This document shows, in pieces, positions 31,083-41,863 of a stretch of 64,000 nt of DNA. The notes below the pieces were generated by a model that searched no databases, was not told the origin of the DNA, and worked only from the letters and a program-made list of their open reading frames with translations. The stretch covers positions 21,955,501 to 22,019,500 of the forward strand of contig NC_091971.1 in assembly GCF_036711975.1 (NCBI RefSeq). The letters run 5' to 3'. The translations under genes and the position numbers were made by a program. Within the stretch, counting starts at the first letter, position 1, and each line of letters starts with the position of its first letter. The stretch comes from Onthophagus taurus (lineage: Eukaryota > Arthropoda > Insecta > Coleoptera > Scarabaeidae).

Positions 31083-32284
31083 TTAATCCTCCGGTTGACG
31101 GGCTGGGTTTGTGAGACCTGCTAAAATCATTTTTTTATTGTCTTTTCAAATATTTTTATGAGAAGGGCTTTGGGAATATTAGACCCAACCTGTGTGTTCT
31201 TGTTGCTTTTTTTCATGTAACTTTTTTATCATAAATGATAAAAATTGTACAGGTAATTGATTTCAATTATGTATAAAACGTTCCTGGGGCATCCCCTGCG
31301 TTGTAACTATACGGTGTTCCTTCTATTCAGGGGAAGTCCTGAATACAAGAAGTATTTCTTTCGGTTGCTTTTAAATAAGAAGGTAAATTTTTGTTTGCAA
31401 TCCGGTGAATCCATTTTAGAGTAACCCCTGTTCTTTAATATTATTTCGGAATACTATATAAGTGAAGGTTAAACCGCTTTATGTTTAGTGTTTTGTAAGT
31501 TACTTGCACATAACGTTCTCTACAAGCGAATTTATTATTTTCATTTTGTGAAATGGATAGTTACGAACAGAAAATCAATGCACTTACCGATGAAATTCCA
31601 AGTCCAGACGTTAGTAACGAATCTGATAGTGAGTCTGTTGCTGAAGATATAATTAATGAACATAGTACTGATACAGAACAAGAAGAACCAGATGAAGAGG
31701 ACAATCCTTCTACTAGTACTGGTAGTACCCGATCTCAGTATTTTTATGGAAGTGATTGAACTAAGTGGAAAAAGCGTGCTCCTCAAAAACATTATAGTGT
31801 GGGTGAATATGTAACCTTGGACGAAATGTTATTAGCATTTTGCGGATGATGTAGCTTTAGGGTTTACATTCCAAATAAACCAAGTAAATATGGGATAAAA
31901 GTATTTTCTTCAGTGGATGCAAGAACCTTTTATACATCGCATTTGGAGATTTATGCTGGACTACAACCTACAGGACCCTTTCAAGTGGATAATTCTGCAG
32001 CCGTCTTCATTATGAGAATGACCACCCATATTTCGGGAACAGGACGGAATATTACCATGGACCGCTGGTTCACTAGTGTCGAAGCCGTAATGGCGATATT
32101 ACACGGTTCAACCAAATTGATTCACTTTTGTTGAAATGCGCAGAAATGAAAGATATGCTGTTTATACGTATCCACTAAAATGAACTATTCAACTCACTTT
32201 GCGCGGAATATGCCATCGAATCAGGTCGTATGGTTGGGAATAACCTTAATTTGTGATCATCAATTAAGGAGTTAACAAAAAGAA

Positions 32285-32660
32285 GCAAAGAAATAGAAGG
32301 CGTTGGTGGGTACGATCATGGATATTAAGAAGACAGACATTGGGAGCTTCAAACTGTCTATTGAGAGAATTGGCAGAAGAGGATCCAGATTCATATAATC
32401 TTTGAAGGAATAAGACAGAATTTGAAAAACTTCTAAAAATGGTTACTCTATAATGCAGAAAGAAAGTACTGTGATGAGAGATGCTTTACCAGCACGAATA
32501 AAATTGCAAATCGTCCTCAAACATCTTGCTACTGGTGATTGTTTTGGATCATTGGAACAATAAAATTATACAGAGTACTCCGATGCACAATTTGTTCTTT
32601 TATTCTAGAAGTATGTGAAGCTGTCTGGATAGCACTACGAGATTACATCAAGGTAATCAG
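32285..32660 (+). pseudogene. Harbinger nuclease, N-terminal fragment
   Basis: In mixed frames: RRWWVRSWILRRQTLGASN, LRELAEEDPDSYNL, FEKLLKMVT, MQKESTVMRDALPARIKLQI and VLKHLATGDCFGSLE, then FILEVCEAVWIALRDYIKV. This is the region before the first catalytic aspartate of HARBI1-like nucleases. The catalytic part is missing (deleted between 32660 and 32720). Confidence 0.8.
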
Positions 32661-32719
32661 TGACATAAATAAAACAACTAATTTATATTTGTTATCTTTT
32701 ATTTTTATTTTATTTCTTA

Positions 32720-33079
32720 TTAATATGCTGATTGCAGCACGTCCGATGTACTATTTTCATTATATTGGTCAAACTGTTGCGTAGGTGTTCGAGCAGTAGG
32801 CTGAGTGTGATAAGTCGGCGAATTTTGAGTTAATGTTTCAAATTGTTCTTCAATAATATAGTCTGGTGAGTTCACGGACCAAGATGTTTGAGATGATGGA
32901 CATGTTGAATTTGCAGATTGAATATTTGTATCTACAAAATCATATGTAGATTGTGAATTTAATGGGGAACTTGTAGTGGAAGAGCTTGTAATGGACTGCA
33001 GTCGTTCCTGACCCATAACATTTTGTAGTTTTTGTTGGCAGATTAAGGCCCGATGTAGGAGGAGTTTCTTTAATTGCAA
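32720..33079 (-). CDS. Probable C-terminal part of the Harbinger accessory DNA-binding protein
   Basis: 119 open residues, rich in Ser, Thr, Gln and Asn, with LKKLLLHRALICQQKLQNVM at the start. No MADF or Myb domain is visible. The assignment rests on position and orientation opposite the nuclease inside the same inverted repeats, as in Harbinger elements. Could instead be a chance open frame. Confidence 0.4.
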   Translation of the reverse strand: MQLKKLLLHRALICQQKLQNVMGQERLQSITSSSTTSSPLNSQSTYDFVDTNIQSANSTCPSSQTSWSVNSPDYIIEEQFETLTQNSPTYHTQPTARTPTQQFDQYNENSTSDVLQSAY

Positions 33080-33839
33080 TGAATATGTACTGAATCATTC
33101 AATACATGTGTTTACACGTTCAATTCTCTTTCATTTGCGTTGAATGATGAATCGCAATTCACTCCAAAAGTGAAAATATTAAACCAGCCTTATTCTTTCA
33201 ACGCGATTACACAATCACATTGAACGATTCACTTTTATGTTTACATGACTCAATTTCGTTGCTTCATCTAAATTGAAAGGCAGAAGTGAACCGTGTAACA
33301 TCGCCTTAAGTCGATTGCTGCATGAACATCGACTAACAGTAGTTGGTACAATCCAATCCAATCGAAAATCATTGCCGACTAACGGCTCAATTATCAGGAC
33401 TCCCAACTTCACAAGAATCTCAAACGGTTTCGACTGGTCGACAAAGGTGTAAATACTGCAAGGACCGAAAATCGAAATATTTTTGCAAGTTTTGTGATAC
33501 TTGCATCTGTTTGGAGCATTCAAATCCATGCTGCACCGACTGCGCAGAGAATTTTGTTTGAGATGTTTGACCACCTACATTTTGTGCATAGACTGTATAT
33601 ACATATAAATGGTATATATAAATTATTTTACATTATAAAATATTAATCAAATAATAAAAGGAAGAACAAAAAAACTGATAAAAATAGACAGAATGTAATA
33701 TTAAGTACAATAACGCATATTTTATTACATATTATTCTATAAAGAACTCAAAATTGGAAAAAATGTCGTTTCAGGAACTATGAATGCTATGAGTAAAGTA
33801 ACATATACGGTTGTATAAACAAATTTAATGCTATTCATA

Positions 33840-34041
33840 ATATGATAAAATATATAGGGTGTTCCATTTAACAAAATCTACATACTCTCCGTTACGCTTA
33901 AATGGAACGTCTGTATAAGTAAAAATAGTTTTCCGGAATAGAAAATGGTGAGTCAACAAACTTTTGTATAAAACATTTTTTTGTTTCTCAAATAGTTTAG
34001 GTACTATCGCCCGCCGGGCTACTAATAACTCACCCTGTATA
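33840..34041. repeat. Small mariner-type terminal remnants
   Basis: Starts TATAGGGTGTTCCATTTAAC and ends AATAACTCACCCTGTATATA. Both ends look like mariner termini, but they are not inverted copies of each other, so this may be two merged MITE pieces. Confidence 0.45.
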
Positions 34042-34084
34042 TAGTTTTATAAATTCTTAATTTTGTATTTGTTCATACTTCCTT

Positions 34085-34665
34085 CTTGCCCACATTTGTG
34101 TTATTCATTTGGTAATATACATTACTTCCTTTTTGTATTCTATTTTGTATTTCTCTGTCTAATGTTATATTCTTAGTAATAATGGTGTCCAAGTATTCAA
34201 ATCTATCCACAATTTTCAGATTCTCTTGTATGCATAATCTTGGTTTTCCCTATATTTATTTCCTTTACCCTTTTTTCCAAACAGGTTTTCCAGGTGTCAA
34301 TTTTTCTTTGTAGTTCTGTTTTCGTACTTGCAGCATTACGTACAGCATTATATCGTCTACATACACTAAGTCAAAGGTCTTTATCGGTGTTTTGTTGTTG
34401 TTTCACACTTGTTAATTATTTGATCCATAAAAATTACAAATAGTAGTGAGCCATATTAAAGTTTTCGGACATTTTCCCATTTAGTTTGACGCACCTTTTT
34501 ACCTTACTATTATACACTTTTAAATGTTCTTTGTAATTTTTTGTTTATATGTAACACTCATGAGGCTTTCCATATTTCTTCTTTTGGTACTTTCTCAAAG
34601 GCTGCTGTTAGGTCCACAAATGTTGCTGTCCACAAAATGTTCCATTGTTTTGTCTATTAATGTTC
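34085..34665 (-). mobile_element. RTE-like reverse transcriptase relic
   Basis: Minus strand in shifted frames: TIRTLIDKTMEHFVDSN, IKTFDLVYVDDIMLYV (VDD in place of ADD), and NLKIVDRFEYLDTIITKNIT then DREIQNRIQKGSNVYYQMNN. The order and the FEYL-TI block fit the RTE-type layout also seen at 2330-3017. Many stops. Confidence 0.7.
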
Positions 34666-35894
34666 TGATTGTATAGTATATGTATCATAAAAAGAAAGAT
34701 GACTGACAGTGAGTAGTAACTACTATCAGTACAAAAAGTCAAGGCCTCTCAATTTAGAGATCGATATCTTCGTAACCGCTCTCTGTAAAAAAAATACGGT
34801 AAAGTTTATTGTAATCACTGAACATTTCTACGTAACATATTGTAATTTGAAAATTTTCGGATCCACGGATTTCCTTTTATCGCGAGTTAAATGAAAAAAG
34901 TACCCGATTTATGAGTGTGCCAGCAACTTTGTCAACTTTGCGATTTTTTTTTCTCCAAAACTATTTGACAAAAAAATTTTAAATTTGAACTGATGATAAA
35001 CCGATGTGTTCTTAATGTGGGGCATATTTTATTTTTTCGATATTCCATATAGTTTCGCGGAAAATCGCGGTTTAGTAGGGTGAGGTTATTTCGAAAACGA
35101 CCTTTTTGTTGTAAAATTGCTAATTTGGTTATAAAGGAAATTAACAATCTTCAAGAATATGTTGTACAACTGGAAAAGGGAAACCCTGCTTTTTAAAGAA
35201 AAAGTGGACGACAGAACAATATTCAAGACGTTGTTTTCACGTGACGGTAAAATTTATGGTAAATTACCAACTAATCTGTGGGCTAGATGGGTAAAATCTT
35301 TATCGGATCTGGAAATGGATAATTTAGATGTTACAAACATTGGGCAGATTGAAGAGATTTTATCCTCACAGATAAGTCCAAGGTACATGAATATATTTAA
35401 ATATAATATATTTAAATATATTTGAATTAATATAATATATGTATATATTTATCTACCTTGGATAAGTCTACTCATATGTATGTTTAAATATTGTTTTCTT
35501 TCTTGTTTTGCTTAAGTTCAATTAATTCAATCAATTTGATTGTTAATTTTCATTAAACTTAATCGCTATGAACCGATTAATGTTAGAGAAAGATGGAGCG
35601 GTTTTATTTTTGTTACGATTGTAAACAAGTTTCACCTAAAAAGGAGTGTATTTTTGAAATACCTTTATGTTTTCTTTTTTTTTTGCGGTTGCGAGGATTA
35701 TTTGTATTTCTTGTGTCATTGTTATTTTACATTTATAGATATAGGCACACAATATTTTCACTTTTTTATCGCTTGCGATTTCACTTAACACTGTTGTTTA
35801 TAAACTATTCTGCTTTGTATTAATGTTTGTTCACATATTTCTGTGGTTAAGTTATATATGTGCTGTCAATTCTGATTTTCACGCATTTTATGTG
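34666..35894. other. Unassigned sequence with one 88-codon open frame
   Basis: 35159-35425 (plus) is open and could encode a charged peptide containing TIFKTLFSRDGKIYGKLPTN. I recognise no family, and its end runs into an ATTTAAATATA simple repeat. It may be a remnant of a transposon gene or an exon piece. The rest shows nothing. Confidence 0.3.
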
Positions 35895-36249
35895 GTCTGA
35901 CTGTTGTTCATCTCAATATTCGCTCACTCATTGCTCACTTTGACGGTGTACGTGACCTTACTTTAATGAATAATTTTACTATTTTTGCTGTGTCAGAGAG
36001 CTGGTTATCAACAAACATATCTGATGATTTGATTAACATTCCTGGTTATCGGTTATTTAAGAATGATCATGCCGGTGGAGGAGGGGCGGTAGCAATTTAT
36101 ATTGAGGATGGATTGGAGACTACTCTCTCTCTCTAATTTATCCATGCTTTGATCTTTATGTACTCTTCATTTTTTAATCTTTATGTACCCAAAAAGTTCA
36201 TTTTGTATCTTGGATCAAATAAGTTGACATATCTTATCAGCTTTCTTAT

Positions 36250-36432
36250 TAATTTCATTTTTATTCAAATATCGCAATAATGTGGCAATGTAGGGTATCA
36301 CTTCAGAAATGCACCAGAAGTTATAACCATAATGGCCGGGTAGATACACCGGATAATCGCATATCCGGCCGAAGGGGATGCCGAATATCCGGTATCCGGC
36401 TTTTCGCAAAATCATTATTCGTTCCATCACTA
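36250..36432. mobile_element. End fragment of the 54844-59.2-kb hAT family
   Basis: Ends GTTCCATCACTA and matches the reverse complement of 37994-38125 (CATAATGGCCGG, GCATATCCGGCCGA, ATATCCGGTATCCGGC). Only this end is present; the left side is broken inside Jockey copy A. Confidence 0.7.
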
Positions 36433-37993
36433 ATCTCAGCTATTGACAGATATACCCCACGTGTGAGAGTAACTTCTGCCAAAGATCCCTGTCTGTGGCT
36501 TACTGATAATGTTAGTTCGATGCGAGACTTAAGAGATGAGGCTCAGTCAAAATTTAAAAAACAAAAGTCAGCCTGACTGGACCTATAATAAAGAATTAAG
36601 AAATCTTGTAAATACCGTTATTAAGTGTGGAAATCGTGCTTACATTACTCATGCTATACACAATTCTGTTAACTCGTGGAAACTGTTGCGAAAAAACAAT
36701 TTATTACAATGTAAGATTCATTCTCTTCCACAACACTCAAAAAACGGCGACGAACTAAATAACTTCTTCTTGGATGCTCAATGCTATGGCCACTGTAGGG
36801 TTTATAATTTGATTAATGACTTTGGCAACACAAAATTTGACCCTGGTGTTTTCTCATTTAGGTTGGTGTCCGAAAGTAATATTTTAGCTGAATTACACAA
36901 TATACGATCAAATGTGATTAAATTTATAAAAATGACTTGTTCTGTAATCTTACCTCATATAACAAATATTATTAATACTTGTCTATTAGAAGGTGTTTTC
37001 CCCTTCAATATGGAAAAAGTCCATGGTGATACCGGTACCAAAGGTACCAAGTCCAAACGAATACTCATGCCTAAGACCCATAAGCATTTTGTGTTCCTTA
37101 TTAAAAGTATTGGAAAAAATAGTTAACAAACAACTGATGGAGTTTCTGAAGGATGAGCGCATTGTTCCAGTTAATCAGTCTGGTTTCAGGAAAGGAGCTG
37201 TGAAACTGGTCTGAACAATATAGTGCATGATATTGTTACTGCAACTGACTCTAATAGATTGACTCTTCTGGGGATGTTGGATTTCTACAGAGCATTCGAT
37301 ACTCTAAACCAAGGCTTGTTAATATCAATTCTTGATCATATCGGGCTTGATTCTGTCTCATTAGCTTTTTTCAAAAATTACCTTAAAGGCAGGATTCAAT
37401 CAGTCAGTATTGATCAGGTGAAGGCGAGTGCTTTGGAGATAAGGTCTGGGGTTCCGCAGGGATCGATTCTTGGCCCTACGCTATTTAAAGTTTACACAAT
37501 AAATTTCAATAGCTTCGTTAATTTCTGTAGCGCCCACTACTATGCTGATGATACTCTTATTTATCTGTCCTTTTCTGAAGGCCACTTTGATGAAAGCTTC
37601 AATAAGTTTAAATGTGACTTGCATGGCATTATCAGGCATCCGAAGTTAAAACAGAAATTTATTGATGGGTTTTATCACCTGTCGATAGGAAATACTCCTA
37701 TTCCATTGAGTAAGTCTGTCAAAAACCTCGGACTGGTCATGGATGAGGCGTTAAGCTTTGGGAACACACTAATCAGTTAATTGGTCGAGCTTATGGCTCG
37801 TTAAAATTGATTTATTCTAATCGTTATAGTCTTGATTGGCACACAAAAAAGCTTTTATGCGATTCTCTGGCATTGTCGCACTTTAATTACTGTGACAGCA
37901 TATACGGGGCTTTTTTGGATTTCAGGCATCAGGAAAAAATAAAAAAAACTCTTTTGGTCTTTTGGTATTTAAGCAGTTAAAATGGCTGAATAT

Positions 37994-38848
37994 TAGTGGT
38001 GGAACGGATAGTGATTTTGTGAAAAAGCGGATACCGGATATATGGCATCCCGTTCGGCCGCATATCCGGTTATCCGGCATATCTATCCGGCCATTATGGT
38101 TATATTTTCTGGTGCATATCTGAATTTTCTCTTAACCCTAAAAAGAGGATACTTCAATTAATAATTGGCGACATTTCCACAAGGATCCTTCAAGAAATGA
38201 ATTTTATAGCGAATTTTGAAAGTTATCGATGGAAATTGCAACATTGAAAATTTTATCAAAACTTCAAATATTGTTTTCTCAAAAACTAAAAGTTATTTTT
38301 CAAAACGTGTTGGTTCATTGGAAAGAGGACACTTTTATTAACACTTTGGGAAATTTTCATACTTATATTCCAAGAAATGAATTTTATACGAATTTTTAAA
38401 ACTTAATTGGTGAAAATTGCAAAATTCGAAAAAATTGTCGATCATTCCAAAAACGTATTTCTCAAGAACTGAAACTGATTTTTCAAAACGGTTTTTTGCA
38501 TTATGAAGGGGATACTTTAATTAATAATTGGTGATATTTCCACAAGGATCCTTCAAGAAATTAATTTTATAGCGAATTTTGCAAGTTATCGATGAATATT
38601 GCAACATCAAACATGTTAAGAGGTTGCTAATGACAAACCTGATATAAATAAAGTTGTATTCAATGAAAAAAGTCCTATTGGGGTTGAACTTGATTATTAT
38701 CTGCAGTGTCCAATACCTAAAAGCCTAGACTAATTCCTGTAAATGGTGAAGTTCTAAGTAATAGGTTTTTGACATCCGGCCAAAGCCTGATATTTGGTAA
38801 CTGTCCGGTATCCGACCGGATAGTTGCCAGATATCCGTTCCATCACTA
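37994..38848. mobile_element. 855-bp non-autonomous hAT element with perfect 8-bp target duplication
   Basis: Starts TAGTGGTGGAACGGATA and ends TATCCGTTCCATCACTA, flanked by CTGAATAT at 37986-37993 and 38849-38856. It carries 2.7 tandem copies of a ~182-bp unit (starting about 38143, 38323, 38505). Its right part (38625-38848) matches the reverse complement of 54844-55110, so it is a deletion derivative of the hAT at 54.8 kb. Confidence 0.88.
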
Positions 38849-39358
38849 CTGAATATGAAATCTCGCAGATACATCCACAAGACCTGCTTGTATTATTGGG
38901 TCATCACTGCAGGTACCTCTCCATACCTGCACGATGGGATTAAATTCAGAACGGACGTACATAATGTTAATGTTCGGTTCAGGGGTAGACTAACACCTCC
39001 TTCCCACCGGACAAAATTTTTCAAACGGTGTTTTTCTTGTCAGATATACGCCATATACAATAATTTACTTCGGCACCTGATTGGACTACCCCTGAACCGA
39101 TTTAAAAGAGCATTGAAATGTTAGGTGATGGGTGGGTGATGGAGGGCTTCAGTGAGTAGCTCAATTCTTCTATGAGTTTTCATTATTTCCATGCAAGTGG
39201 TATTAGTATCTTTTTTTCTTTCGTTTTGTTGTTTTTTTTTCTTATTTTCTTTAGTGTCTTTCTTTCTATTAGGTTGAATGGAAGACAGGGTTGACCTGAA
39301 CTCCGCCTATATGTTCGGACTTTTTTCTTAATTACTAAATTAAATTTCTTTTATAATA

Positions 39359-41574
39359 AACTGACCGGCAAAAAAAACCGGCCACTTAAATTTTGCCACA
39401 ATATCAAAGGTGGGTTTCTCGCGAACCACTCATTCGATTTTGATGATTCCTTTTTTGATCGAAAGGTTGATTCTGCTGTAATAATCCTGCGATAGAAATT
39501 TTTATTCGGATATTAATTTGAGCATATACGGGGTGCAAGAATGAGAAAAGCATTTTTTCTCGAAATTTGTAATACCCTGTGGGGTGCAGATGCTACAGCA
39601 GAGGGTGTTAACTGGAATCAAACGGTAGCCCAATCTTTTCTGAACATTTTGTTTTTTTATTCACTCTATTATCTCTGTTACTAACGAAGATGCAGTGTTT
39701 TAAAGCGAACGCCTGTGAAAACATGACAAATAAGCATACAAAATAAGGTGGCGCGCTAGGTAGCGTATGTTGTTTCGAATAGTAAATTGACAGTTGTCAA
39801 TAACTGACGTTGCGGGTATTATTAGTTTAATTGAAGATGGCAAAAGTCAGCGGTACGTTGCCCATACGTTGGGTATACCCCGAACAACAGTTCAGGATGC
39901 CTGGAACCGATATGTCGAAACAGGAAATTTTACTAGGCGGCAAGGTTCCGGTAGAAGACGAGTGACAACAGCAGTTGATGATCGATTTATTGCGCTAAAC
40001 ACTCTGAGGAATCGTAGAACGACTGCTGTAGAAAGTCGGCATCGCCTTCAAATGGTGCGTGGGGTTGACGTAAGTGAAAGAACCATTCGTCGAAAACTTG
40101 CTGAAAGTGATCTAACTGCAAGAAGACCTGCCAAAAGACAGCGGCTGCTCCAGAGATATCGGCGAGCACGTCTTCAATTTGGACACCTACATACGAATTG
40201 GGAAATGGAACAATGGGGTAAGGTCACAGTATAAAGTAAATCAGTAGTCTCACTTGCCTTATATGGCGTCCTCAGATTTGCTACAGCGCACACGCTGCGC
40301 GCATTCATACTACGTTTGCTACCTTATAAGTACGTGATCTTTATCATCGACATAAAAGTTTGTTGCAACATTTATTTCAATGATGCGCGCAGCGGATGCG
40401 CAGTAAAAAATCTACGGACACGACGTCAAACGTGCCGACACGAAGTGAGACTACTGCTTTACTTTATACTGTGGTAAGGTGCTCTTCACTGATGAGTCCC
40501 GATTTTGTCTCCGGTCACCTGCACAATTTCGGAAAGAGTACCTTTCCATGGAAGTTCGGTCATGGTATCGGCGGGTATTTCGACGGAAGCGTATACAGCG
40601 GTCATCTTTGTTGAAAATGGCACGCTAAATGCCCACCGTTATATCGAAGATATTCTGCAAGAAGTTGTCGTGCCCTATTCCCATTTTATTGGTGACGGAT
40701 TCACGGTAATGCATGACAATGCGCGACCTCACGTAGCACGTGTGGTTAGCGAATATCTTGATGAGATGGGTATTGAACGGACCTTAACACTATCGAACAT
40801 CTTTGGGACTAACTTCAGAGACGCATTCGTCGTCATCCTGTCCTACCGGACAATTGATTCATAATTGTGTAGTCCACAAATCTTTCATTTCAACGTCTTC
40901 ATATTCGTTTCTGACTATCGGGTGATAGTAGACAAAACCACTACTCCTCCGTAAAAAAGACCTCCATTGCAGTACTCATTCTTCCATTGCTCGATCTCCC
41001 AATTAACATGTAAGCGCGCAGATTGAAGACGTGCACGTCGATATCTAGGAAGCAGCCTCGGCCCTTTGGCAGCCTTCTTGCAGCCAGACCAGTTCTAGCA
41101 CGTTTTCAGCGAATGGTTCTCTCACTGACATCACAGCGGCCTCTACAGTTGTCATTCTACGATTGCTTAGAACAATAAAACGGTCATCAGCTACTATTGT
41201 CACTCATCTTGTTTTCACAGGCGATCGCTTTAAAATACTGCATCTTCGTTAGTAACAGAGATAATAGAGTGAATAAAAAAAGAAAATGCTCAGAAAAGAT
41301 TGGGCTACTGTTTGATTCCAGGTAATACCCTCTGCTGTACCAACTGCACCCCGCAGGGTGTTACAAATTTCGAGAATAAAAGTCTTACTCATTTTTCTCA
41401 CCCCGTATATACTATAATTAAAATCTGAACGAAAATTTCTATCGCAGGATTATTACAAAAGAATCAACCTATCCATCAAAAAAAGAATCATCAAAATCGA
41501 ATGCGCGGTTCGCGAGAAAGCCAGCTTTGAAGTTGTGGCAAATTTATAGTGGCCGGTTTTTTTGCCGGTCAGTT
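39359..41574. mobile_element. Inverted pair of Tc1-like element halves, TA-flanked
   Basis: Both outer ends read AACTGACCGGCAAAAAAA in opposite directions, with TA at 39357-39358 and 41575-41576. The left half, 39359-40860, carries a Tc1-like transposase: HTH (SQRYVAHTLGIPRTTVQDAW), GRPP-like GSGRRRV, VSERTIRRKL, LFTDESRF, then MHDNARPHVAR. The right half (about 40870-41574, minus) is a second copy of the 5' region with the transposase N-terminus (DDRFIVLSNRRMTTVEA). The two 5' halves point at each other; the shared 3' part and third catalytic residue are missing. Confidence 0.8.
40225..40473. mobile_element. ~249-bp MITE inside the Tc1 transposase, 7-8-bp duplication
   Basis: Ends CACAGTATAAAGTAAA and TTTACTTTATACTGTG, extended inward by AGTAGTCTCACTT and its complement. 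GTAAGGT occurs on both sides (40218-40224, 40474-40480). Removing the insert and one duplication restores the transposase reading WGKVLFTDESRF. The duplication size suits a hAT-type MITE. Confidence 0.88.
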
Positions 41575-41863
41575 TATATTGCCTTATTTTTTGTATTTTT
41601 ATTATTATTTTTTTTTAATCATTCTGTATGGAATGTGGTATATTATTCATATTTATATTATAATAATCACTTTATTGATGTCAAAAAAAAAACAAATATC
41701 ATTTTACAAGCGAAAGGCAATTTACACATTGTAACTAACAAACAAAATAAAATAAGATAATAAAATCCAAAATGGCAATAGATCACCTGTAATTAACAAT
41801 AAGAGAGCTCATTCACAGACAGGCGGGTGAAACTCAGAGGTAACTGGTTCGCACAAAATCAAA

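Larger units (their letters stand above)
32099..33298. mobile_element. PIF/Harbinger deletion derivative inside the piggyBac relic
   Basis: Ends TTACACGGTTCA (32099-32110) and TGAACCGTGTAA (33287-33298) are perfect 12-nt inverted repeats. Inside are the two usual Harbinger genes in opposite orientation: a nuclease start on the plus strand and a second protein's C-terminus on the minus strand. GTTTACA and TTCAATTC words recur near both ends. The 3-bp target duplication is not clear. Removing the insert lets the piggyBac protein read on. Confidence 0.75.
31083..33570 (+). mobile_element. piggyBac-like transposon relic, split by a Harbinger derivative
   Basis: TTAA at 31083-31086 followed by TCCTCCGGTTGACGGGCTGG is a plausible left end. 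31553-31759 encodes an acidic N-terminal segment (ESDSESVAEDIINEHSTDTE). 31770-32098 encodes part of the DDE core: VGEYVTLDEMLLAF, NKPSKYGIKVFS and the block GTGRNITMDRWFTSVEAVMA. At 32099 it is cut; at 33299 it resumes with LHEHRLTVVGTIQSNRKSLP, the next block of the same protein. 33440-33561 encodes the C-terminal cysteine-rich finger (RCKYCKDRKSKYFCKFC, CICLEH). The middle of the transposase is deleted and there are stops, so it is dead. The right TIR is not recognised. Confidence 0.8.
35895..39122 (+). mobile_element. Jockey-clade retrotransposon relic (copy A), carrying hAT inserts
   Basis: 35895-36135 encodes the start of the endonuclease (HLNIRSLIAHFDGVRDLTLM, IFAVSESWLS). A hAT end fragment follows and most of the endonuclease is lost. 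The RT region runs 36433-37990: [57 protein letters not shown] and AHYYADDTLIY (intact YADD). A hAT derivative sits at 37994-38848, after which the C-terminal segment continues (FRTDVHNVNVRFRGRLT) to the stop at 39122. Frame changes near 36580, 37015 and 37200. Confidence 0.85.

Noticed and set aside
35159..35425. Small host gene or exon
   Set aside because: No family resemblance, no splice context that could be confirmed, and it runs into simple repeats; listed only as an unassigned open frame.
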